Assembly (NCBI GenBank): GCA_002633005.1
Contig: NMRA01000317.1
Location: 169,300-233,299 of the forward strand
DNA length: 64,000 nt
Source: Phoronis australis
Taxonomy: Eukaryota > Phoronida > Phoronidae
Direction of reading: 5' to 3'
Positions within the stretch are counted from its first letter, which is position 1; every line of letters begins with the position of its first letter. The notes beneath the pieces are model-generated. The model did not search any database. It was not told where the DNA came from and worked only from the letters and a program-made list of their open reading frames with translations. Below, one piece after another: positions 45,023 through 64,000 of the stretch. Position numbers and translations under genes: made by a program.

Positions 45023-48000
45023 TTAGTCTGTGTACACTGTGGTCGTTGTGGTGGTGTGCGACGGCCTTAGGAAGTCGTCTGTATTGCACGTGTATCGCAC
45101 ACTGGTACTTTTACTGGAGTCATCTGGTATTGTCTCAGTTTGGTGGGATTTGCAACTAGGGGCACCTATTGTTACAGAACTGCTGCCGTCTGGCGACAAG
45201 TCACTTGGCAAATGTTCCTGTTCGTTCTCTGCTATGCCGTGATTGTTTGATGTATTTAGATGCGGCCATTCTTCATTCACTTCCTCGGTAATGGTCTTAG
45301 CTGATGGCGCCTTGGATGCTCCCTTACTGTGTGGAATAAGCGAAGGTTGCGTGCTACTATCCGTGACGTCACTACCACGTCGAATTTTTCGTCGATGGGA
45401 TGAAAGTGAATTTGGCGGGTTTTTGGGTAGGTGGCGCGACCCATCTTGTATGGAGAGAAGCTCTTCTTCTATCCCCTTACATTCTGGACATAACATACAT
45501 TCACACAAGCCAACATACAACTCATCGTATAGATCGATGTAGTCAGTCCGTTTGGGATAATACTGTGGGAATAGTTTGGGCGGATCGGCCATTTTGTACT
45601 GAGGAGGTCGCGTTAGCGGAAGATACTCCTTTCGCTTTTTCTTTTGTTCCGTCGAACTTTCGGTCTGGTTGCTTTGTGGTTCTGGATCACGTGATTTGTT
45701 TTTACTTTCGAAAATTTCAAGCTTTTTAAATTTTGTCAAAGTTATTTTCTGCTTAGTGTCTTCCAATTTATTGCTTGTTTCTGAAAGCGTTTTCTTCCTA
45801 TGCGTATCAGACGATACACTTTTCTGATCATCCGACTCTGTGCTTTGTGCTGATTCATCTACTGAACTAGCTGTAATGTCTGTAGTAGCATTTGAAAGCT
45901 TGGTGCGTTTCGTGGCGCGCTTTGATTGTAGCGACCCGCTGTCGAGAATAGTTATGTTAACAGCAGTCACTTTTGGTTTACTTGTCTTTTTTGTTTCAGA
46001 TTTTCTTGATGTATAAACGTACTTTCCCACACTTTTCCCAGATTCACTGTCAGTTATCGTGCCGTGAAAAGTACTGCGCGACTCGTCGCCCTTTTTGAGT
46101 GTTCGTGACTCATCTCCTCTTCGTATCGATGGCGCCGTCTGACTTTCAATAAGCAAATCATCCAAATGGTTCGGTTCCTGTAATTCTAATTTAGGTATTG
46201 AAGACAGGGAGAACGTTGAAGATGCGACACTCATTGCTTTGGTAGGACGAGTAAGACCTAGATTTTGTGCCAACTTTGACTGCACTTTAGACCAGTCTGG
46301 TAAATCCTGCGCACTCGCCATTATGTTACCATGGTGATGTGGCTGGGTTTCATTCACAATGTTAATTACATCCCTTTCACTCAGTTTGAGTTTGAGTAAC
46401 GACTTCTGCTTCATTTTATAGTGGTCTCCGTGCTCGATTGCCTCAACTGGAGGGACATGTCTTCGCTTAACGTCACGTAATTCCCTGTAACGTTCTGGCA
46501 TTGGATTGAGTTGTTTTGGTATTGGCATAGGTGCTGCGACATCAGGCACTTTCTGGGAAAAGTGGCGAATATTCTCTCTTATTTTTGTTAAGTCTGCCTC
46601 CATCTTCAGTGACAGGGTCGAGTCGACACTTTTGATTTTACTGTCACTCATCGACACCTTAGCGTTTATGCTTGGCAAAATTCCCCCGAAAGACTTCACT
46701 GGGTTTATTTCGTCAGAGTTGAGATTATTGTGCTGTGAAAGTGATACTCGAGCTTCTGTCAAAAACGTCGGTGTGGAATTCTTGTCGCCAGGATCAACAT
46801 TTTCAGATTTATGAATGGGTGGTAATTGGTTGAGTCTGTCCAGGGATTGCGTAGTCTTGTTTAACTTCTTGTCTCGATTCACCTTGGTCAATTTACTTTT
46901 CGGATTTGAGAATTGTTTATTTGTTGTCAATGATTTGCTTAATTGATCTACTCCTTTCAGTGCCGGCAAACTCATAAACACAGCCATTTTGCTATCTCTG
47001 TCAACCACCTGTATCTTTCTATAGTTATCAACGAACGTTCTCAACAAGTGAGTCTTGGTTACGGAGTGATGCCAGTCTCGCGGGTTGGTGGCGTCCATGC
47101 CGCTTAGCAAACCAGGGTTGCTCTTGATATAAAGATCCATTGGTTTCAACCCGCCCTGTAGTCTTTGGTTGTCTTGCATGATACAACTATTCACACTGTT
47201 TTGGAAAGCAGATAGGTCGAGGATTGGTCCGTCCGGTTTAGGTATCGGCGTACACCGCGGAGCGCGTGGCGATGTCGCGTTCTGTTGACGTTGCCATAAT
47301 TGTCTGACGTCCAGCAAGTCACGAGTCCTGGAATACAAAGATCTAGAATGTATACGGTCTCTCTGGTTTTATAAATTGATACAAGATTCAAGCCTATTAA
47401 TTGAGAAAGTAACGAAGGCTTATAATATGCAGCTTTGCAAAACTTATAAAGTATGATTTCGAGAATGGGTGACTCGTGTTGTAAACAATACGTACATGTC
47501 AAATTTCTTCACAGTTTAACTCACTGTCGCTAGATAAGTTTCTATCCGCACGGACTCCATGTAAAGATAGTTTTGTCGCCGACGCACTTTTAACTCGTTA
47601 CTATTCTGAGCTTTGTCAAATACAAACTATTTATTCTCATCTATTTACGAGCGCAGCTGTCCGAGATCTTGGTATTTTACTTCTGTCATTTACTCAGAAA
47701 TTTGCCTAGCGACAAATGGATAAAATGTGTGTTGATTTTGCTTTCACGAAGTAAACTGTTTTATTTACTCTTGATGTAAAGATAATCCTATGCTAACACT
47801 TCTTGAGACTAGTTTAATCATCAACTGAATCGCTGATGCCAAGTTAAAATATCTGTATAACAATGAAGCAGTTCAAATGAAAGTAATATAAACTTTGCTT
47901 TTTACCGTTCACCGAGTCAAACTGAACCGATAGGGCGCTAAAATATTTTATGAAGAGATCACTTGATCACAGTTACCGTAGTATATTTACAGAAACCAAG

Positions 48001-50580
48001 GCCAACTTTTGTGTCACAATATTCATCTTGGTTTTTATTTACAGGTCTGTGTGACAATGTGTTTCCCCTGGTTATATATTAAATCAACGTTTTCAAATCG
48101 AACACAATTATACTGATCACACATTTTGTTGTCAGTCAGACTACTCTGGTATTGGTGTCGGAGAATATTGGCTTATCAACAAGAAGTTCTGTTTTAGTTT
48201 TTGGACTTTCGTAGAGTCGTACGCTGAAACCAAACCACCGAGTTAGAACCCTGTAAAGCTATGACGTACGAGAAAATTTTATTTAGCATATCCCAAGAAA
48301 AAAATGTACACGGTTATAAACATAATTTAGATACTGGGAAGGTAAACGTAAACCTGAGGCACTACGAATGATGCAAAAAGGTGAAGGACTTGCTTTCACT
48401 GTGAGGCTGTTGTTGATGTCACTGCAGTGGCTTTTAAGAGTTCATAAGGGATTACTTCCAAAATTGGGATAAAATCGTCACATTGCTTCCCCCGATCATA
48501 CTGCCAGGCATATGTAGAGGTGTTACTATTATCATCAAAAATAATTGTACTCAGATTATCATTGTTTGACATGTATAATTGAAACAAACAAATTACGCCA
48601 TTTTATTAAAAAATATGTTAGAAATTTAAAAATTAAGACGATATGATTTTACCCAGCAGGGGATCACAGAGTTCGGTCAAGTCGTAAATTACATCATAGT
48701 TAAGACTCGTGGTTGTACTTCCAAGATTGTCAATTTAGCGCTTTTTATGGAAAAAGTAAATAACCACACCATCTATTCATAAATTGACCGTAACCTAGTA
48801 ATCATGCCAAACCGACCACCGTCGTGAACTCAAACTAGAAGCCGTTTCCCTACGATTAAAACAGTGCACTCGTTTACAGTCCGATGAAGCAGTATGAGGC
48901 TTAACTCGCGTTTGAGACGTAGTCTATACATGGCTTTTGTCTTAACGAGCTTAACCTTGTTTCAAAACGATTATACCTACAGTTTTAGACATCTTACCTA
49001 TGTTTTACACTGTTGCCTGTTTACATTTCCTTTTCCAATATTCAGAGACCCTTGGCTGTTTCCACGGATCTGGTAGACCTACCGATTAAGCGACCTCACA
49101 GAGGCAATTTGCCCCCAGCTGACAGAATACGTAAATTCACTTTACAGCTTCGTAAGAAAAGGATCAATGTAATAAGAGGCCTAGTTAATGCTTAAATTCG
49201 CACCGATAAAACGCATTATAGAACAATTTATTGTACCGCTACGTTTTCATATCAATGGCTCGCTTTGAATTAGACTCATGTATCCCATAAACCCGACTGC
49301 TGAATAAACATTGTGCGCTTTCAGTCGTCGGCCCATAGCGACGACGTTTGATTTACAGAATACACGTTCAACTACACGTCTGCATCCCTGGTATGCAACA
49401 ACAGAAAAAACTGTTTGCTTTATTTGCCACATTTCGTAGAGGTTATCCTAAGACTAGACAGATAATTCGTAATCTACATAACTAGAGTCACCGCTGTTAC
49501 GCCCACTTCGTTGTTATGCGGACCCATTCGAGATACACTAGCTATTAATATACGACTGTTCAGTGTTATATTTTACGAAGAACCAACCCTACAATGCATT
49601 TTAAACGGAGAAGTATCCCGAAGTAATCTGCCAGACTATTATTATTATTATTATCAGTATCATTATTGTTGTTATTGTTAGGAGTCGTATTATCTATAAA
49701 CATTTTAACATTGTCCCTATTATCCTTATTCAATTATTATAATATTTCTCTTTGTCGAAAGCGTTCATTCCGGAACGAACACACGCACAGAAAACGCACG
49801 TGACATAAAATTAGTAAAATGATGAATATATGAACATCTATTCCCAACAAAGAGAACAGATTGGGGGTAAACCATGCCGTACGTTTACAAAACAAGAATT
49901 GCGTCAAGTGACTGTGTTAATGATATTTTTTCGACGTCCGTTTCAGTTTCGTCCCCTCAGTAAGCAAAATGAAAGCTGGTAGCGACGCCGACGTGATGTA
50001 AATATTTATTTCGCAATGCGTTAAGAACCAAACAAAACAAAATTTGTCTGTATAGATTGCTTTGTTAACTAAAGAAGTAGGCCTATATAGTGAGTTAGTA
50101 ATTACCTCCAAAATGTTATAACTGAATAGCTTATTGAAATCGAAACAAACCTTTGTCTTCCACTTTCAGTGTTATTTATTAACACAAACAACAGCGTTTT
50201 GCCGTGACAAATGGATGACGCCATCGTTATCTTAACCATTGTACAACTGATAACATTCACATCGCGAACAACTATTCGAGAAACAGTCTGCAATTCAAAG
50301 TTAGATTCTCCGACACTCAGTTTTACCTATGGTTTTACGATACTGACTGTCTGTTTACTGTCAAATATAGACTATGCGGACAATTAGGTAAATTTTTACC
50401 AATGCAAGACTATCACATGTGACCACGAAACGATGGAAATAAACCCTGTCATGAAAAATGGCCACGAATTATCTTTCCAAAAGCTTATGTGAGAACTTAC
50501 CGGTTATTTTTCCGAGTCGTCATCATTTGTCTCGACAAAGGAATTGGTCTAAAAGACCAGGAAAATTTCTCGAAAGACAT
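45023..50580 (-). CDS. Unrecognised 794-residue serine/lysine-rich protein, two coding exons
   Basis: Exons, minus strand: 50580-50501 (80 nt) and 47327-45023 (2305 nt); 2385 nt with stop, phase 2 joining correctly at CG|G. The large frame is open from its acceptor (TTTGTATTCCAG) to TAA at 45025. The first exon was found by its donor CG|GTAAGT; its ATG at 50580 is preceded in frame by TAA, and the start reads MSFEKFSWSFRPIPLSRQ. I do not recognise the family. The protein is hydrophilic, rich in Ser, Thr and Lys, and probably largely disordered. It has no signal peptide or membrane segment. The best-folded-looking parts are residues about 40-150 (GPILDLSAFQNSVNSCIMQD; THLLRTFVDNYRKIQVVDR) and a C-terminal block near 620-680 (LTRPPQYKMADPP; DYIDLYDELYVG) with four cysteines in the pattern C-x-C-x2-C-x2-C (CECMLCPEC). 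That cluster could bind a metal, but this is inference. The single intron is 3.17 kb. Confidence 0.8.
49046..49195 (+). CDS. Possible orphan terminal exon (49 residues)
   Basis: A strong acceptor (pyrimidine run ending CCAATATTCAG at 49045) is followed by an open frame of 49 codons and TAA. The peptide starts RPLAVSTDLVDLPIKRP and ends RKKRINVIRGLVNA; it is basic and has codon use that looks protein-like. No upstream partner exon is found with confidence. It lies inside the intron of the minus-strand 794-residue gene. It may be a small nested gene or chance. Confidence 0.25.
   Translation, partial: RPLAVSTDLVDLPIKRPHRGNLPPADRIRKFTLQLRKKRINVIRGLVNA
49637..49680. repeat. TTA/TTG trinucleotide tract
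   Basis: Run of ATT and GTT triplets in the intron of the 794-residue gene. Confidence 0.8.
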
Positions 50581-53391
50581 TTTAATTTAACTAATTGCGC
50601 AAATCCTCTTTGGTACGAATAATTCCACCCAACACGCATGGTCGTAATTATCACGGATGTATACGACAGAACATGGACATTGATTTCATATTTCGTGACA
50701 GTTGTTAATCCATTAGGTAAGGTATCGACAAATGCGAATTACGTGTAGCGAATAGACCGGCAGTGAAAAAAAAATAATTGTAGCGACTATTTATAACGCA
50801 ATATCGTTTGATCTTTTATGGAAACAAATTGCCGAACACAGATTCCTTAGCCGCAATCAAATACTAATTGGAAACGGATTAGGTCTGTGTATACTCCATT
50901 TCTCTCTATTCACTATTCATGATTGTTATTTTGATCGGTCGGGTTCTGCTGAACTACCTTGGCGATTGCCCCGACTTAGCGGTTGTCACAACAAGAGAGA
51001 ACCACTGACACAAGCGATTACTTTTTATTTGATTAAGGATTTCTCAGTTAAGTGGTGAGTCTGTGTCAAAGCAGACACCATTGCTGACTATCAATATAAG
51101 GCGTTTTAGAAGAATAACACGAGTATACAAGCACCGGAATGGAATGGAGTTATGACTTTGACATCGAGGGAAAGAACAGCCAGTCGGAGGACAATTGGGG
51201 TCTCCCGATGGATATCCAAGCGAAAGTGCATTGCTAAGAGGGGGTCAGGAGTTATTCTAACCGTAGCATAACCTTTAGTTCAAAACAATAGCAACATTTT
51301 TGTCAAAACACATTGTATTGGAAAACCCCGTGAATGAATGAGTTCAGGAGTTAGACTCAATCCAGATTCCATTCTGAGAAATGTACATCCATATTTTTTG
51401 AAAAATTTATTATAGCCATGATAATACACACATTTCATAATGTGCAGCTTAACATGAACCAGCATTAAGTCATACTTGTAATCTATTTACCATTTGCAAG
51501 CCCAGTGAATGTACAATAACAATAAAAAGGACACTGATGAGTGAACATATACCATAGCAGGTAGACTATCACTTAGATTTCCAAAAACTAGTTATATTTA
51601 CACAATATTGTAATTCCACTGCCACACTGAAAACAAATAAGACTTATCTCCCCCATTTGTCCACAATTAACTGACATGTCGGCAAGTTGGACAGTATTAA
51701 TGAGAACATCTTGGACCACTATACATGGTATGTGGACCGGACTACTTCATGATCTGATGAATAAGGACAACGAGTATAAAGATGAACACAGACTGGATTG
51801 ACAACATTCAGAGGAATGTATTTCACTCATTGTTATTGAGGAACCCAGAGTTACAATCCATACCATAAGAATAGCATTCCTGTGACAGAGCAGATCACCT
51901 GGCAAATTTCCCGTGCCTTTTGGAAATTTTATAGAACAGTTAACATTCTACATTTTATACAAGGGACATCAATGAACCTGCATTTAGTAGTTAAGCACAT
52001 GCTCATTGTCATCACGAGTTTTTCTAATTTGAGAAAAGCTGAAAACTTTTAACAAAAATATATTGATGTGCACACATTTCAATAATTTTACAAATGCCAC
52101 TACAATGGTGAAATACAAATAATTCAGACTCCTAATGGTGAAATACAAAATGAGATATCCATAAAAGGTTTTTACAGCAAGTTTAATCAGAACAGCACAG
52201 TGACCTGACTAAGATATTAAGAGGTTCCTCACCAACAGATAAGATTGTAATTTAGTGCCACAGTAATCCAACAGTGAGCACCACTAAATTTTACTTTCAA
52301 GTGGTCATTGCCAGTATACCAAGGAAACAGCTGCCAAACAATAGTCTTACAGACAACCAACTAAATCTACACAAGTGACACACGCTGATAAAAAGCCATA
52401 CACATTTGTTCGCTAGAAATCCTATACAGCCTGAGTGTCATACACGTTTAGGGATGATTCCCTTTTCAATATACTGCAACTTATGGTACACCCAGTGACG
52501 TCTTGCAGTTATGTTGAATATGTTAAGATATACTCTTAAATACATAACTTATACCTCATAAAACTATCCTGCTGTCATCTGTGAGCTGGCTCATGTGAAG
52601 TTTACCATAACATCGACATGGTCATCCAAAGTGAGCTCTTCTAACATATGAGATACGAAAACAAAGCTGCACAATTGCAGCACCACCAATATCAAATATA
52701 TTTGGCATTCACGTAAAATTGTGCAACTTTTCAATTTGTTCCGTCTTATGTCTGAACTGCCACTCACCAGATGACAACAAAAATTGCTGGCTTTAATTTG
52801 GCATATCTTATAACATTCAATTTTTTTTAACATGACGTTCCGACTGTTTTTAATGACCTTAATAGATAAATGCTCTAGTTGGCAGAAGACTGATCTCGCG
52901 TCAGGCGTCAGTTGAAGTGAAAGATGACCCCTTTAAGGATCTTCCCTTAAGATGTCTAAAGAGAGATGAAGTACCGGATATTTTCTTGTAATATTGACTT
53001 TTTGACGTGTGCTTTCCTTCCTGCCATGAGCTTGGGTCATTTTTCAAATCAACAGACACCTAACGCAAGATCAGCCTTCTGCCAATTAGAGCACTTATCT
53101 ATTAAGACCACTAAAAACAAATGGAGCGTCGTGTCCAACTAAACTTGTCCCAAGGAAAATTTGCTGCCGAGATACTCTTGTTACATTCAATGTATAAAAA
53201 CAGTAAGTTCAGCCAAGAGACTGAAAAATGTGAAAGAGAAGGATAATCATCAAATTATGGCATTTCTGGTTATGCATTACAATGCCTATTGGTAGAAAAT
53301 TTGAGTTACAAGGAAACAAATCACCTGACAAGATAGGGCCCACTTGACTACACTTGCTTTATCTAACCAAAACCAGGAATAGGCAACTGTG
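50581..53391. other. Intergenic region between the 794-residue gene and BCKDHB
   Basis: The left part (50581 to about 51200) should hold the promoter of the minus-strand 794-residue gene. The right part should hold the BCKDHB 3' UTR. I see no convincing coding exon, RNA gene or large repeat here. Confidence 0.4.
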
Positions 53392-63031
<9,640 letters not shown>

Positions 63032-64000
63032 CGTCGCTGTTTTCAGATGTGACAATTATTCCTTAAAGCAATAAAAATAACAAATAAACCTCATGTAATG
63101 AAGAATTGAATTTCAATTAATTTAAGTATAGTTGTTATTAAAATAATAAGTATATTTTTGAAATAGGAAAGAGAAAATCAAAAGCAACAAATAAACATCT
63201 GAGTGTATATTTGTTGTTGCTTGTGGCGGTGGAACATGCGACCTTGACCTCTTGGAAAAGGTTTGGTTGGAATTTGTTGTTAGTGTACTGGAAAAGTTAA
63301 AGGCTGTCTTATTTTCATGAAGAGGTAAACGTGTCTTGAATCCGGGTCGTAAATGTCGACGCTGTAACTGATTGCTGTAAAACGTGTACCCGGTATCTTT
63401 AGTAATAGTTACACATTGACAACATTTTAGTGTTTATTAGGTTGAAGTCTCTGCAACTGATTGGTTTTTGCCTGGCAGGTCTGAGTTGGTCGGATATGGT
63501 GGTCCCTGATGCTGATTTAGGGAACCAGTTTCCTCCACTGAACTACGGGCATGTTATTCAGTAAGTACCTGGTTCACTAAATCAGAGACCTCTATAAGGT
63601 GCTATATCCAACCAGTGCCTGATCCATCGGTTTGGTGACCGATGGTGAAAGTGAAAATGAAACCGTGACTGAGGACCTGAGGACTTTTTTACGACAGATT
63701 GGGGTTTTTAGTACTAGAGTCAAAAGTCCAAAACATTTGGCCAAAAGGCACATTGCCACTTGGCGAGTGCCTCTTACAGTCATCTGTTTGTACTCCATGC
63801 CCGGAAGTAACGCGATACACCAGTCCCTCACTTTAATTTCCACAGGCAGACAAACCTGGGTACAAAGCTCAGAAGCACCCTAGTGTCCTGTAATACGGCC
63901 TCATCAACACTCTCCTTATTGTGTTAAGGATCCATCACCATCAAGTCAGTGCCCTCTCCATCTGCCACTTAGAACAATATGTCTCGGGGGGGGGGGGGTT
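63032..64000. other. BCKDHB upstream region and right edge
   Basis: Contains the BCKDHB promoter, a foldback element at 63485-63614 and a run of 13 G at 63986-63998. I see no convincing gene; an open frame at 63632-63883 has no recognisable similarity. Confidence 0.45.
63485..63614. mobile_element. Foldback element, family F, copy 4
   Basis: Outer arms GTTGGTCGGATATGG and the inverse of CTATATCCAACCA. Inner arms are CTGATTTAGGGAACCAGTTT and the inverse of ACCTGGTTCACTAAATCAG. The core CTCCACTGAACTACGGGCAT is shared with copies 2 and 3. Confidence 0.7.

Noticed and set aside
47191-47502. 103-codon minus-strand frame
   Set aside because: Shadow of the large exon in another frame; it runs through the exon acceptor at 47327.
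63632-63883. 83-codon plus-strand frame near the right edge
   Set aside because: It follows the foldback element and an antisense frame of equal length overlaps it; no similarity is seen.
63986-63998. Run of 13 G
   Set aside because: A simple homopolymer at the window edge; it could be real or a sequencing or assembly effect, and cannot be judged here.

Overview
The window is nuclear DNA from an animal, most likely a marine invertebrate. It is AT-rich and its genes are split into many short exons. GT-AG introns, conserved metazoan proteins, tRNA-derived SINEs, a Penelope-type retroelement relic and many short terminal-inverted-repeat elements all point to a bilaterian. I cannot fix the phylum from sequence alone. 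No bacterial, phage or CRISPR-type system is present.

Six protein genes can be reconstructed, each with splice phases that agree at every junction. From left to right they are: (1) an atypical protein kinase C (aPKC, PRKCI/PRKCZ type), minus strand, 12 coding exons from 18151 down to 1280, with the end of the kinase domain off the left edge; (2) F-actin capping protein subunit beta (CAPZB), plus strand, 19701-26216, complete at 273 residues; (3) exocyst subunit EXOC8/Exo84, minus strand, 40604-29230, 16 exons, 693 residues; (4) a UPF0488/C8orf33 homologue, plus strand, 40826-43951, 224 residues; (5) an unrecognised 794-residue protein, minus strand, two coding exons at 50580-50501 and 47327-45023; (6) the E1 beta subunit of the branched-chain 2-oxoacid dehydrogenase (BCKDHB), minus strand, 63031-53392, 9 exons, 374 residues.

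The genes are housekeeping or polarity genes and form no operon-like pathway. aPKC and CAPZB are divergent across about 1.5 kb. EXOC8 and the C8orf33 homologue are head to head, with start codons only 221 bp apart and a YY1-like motif over each start. CAPZB and EXOC8 converge.

The rest is introns and spacers with a rich set of repeats. There are two TTAA-flanked non-autonomous transposons (27189-28358 and 54306-55989), a 0.94 kb inverted-repeat element holding a pair of tRNA-like SINE heads (61883-62820), and a foldback family with a shared central core (four copies). A 300 bp dispersed family has three copies inside introns. There are several minisatellites, one of which has amplified the splice acceptor and first bases of BCKDHB exon 6. 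I found no undescribed enzymatic or defence system. The most original points are the unrecognised 794-residue gene, the amplified splice acceptor, the paired-motif bidirectional promoter and the element families.
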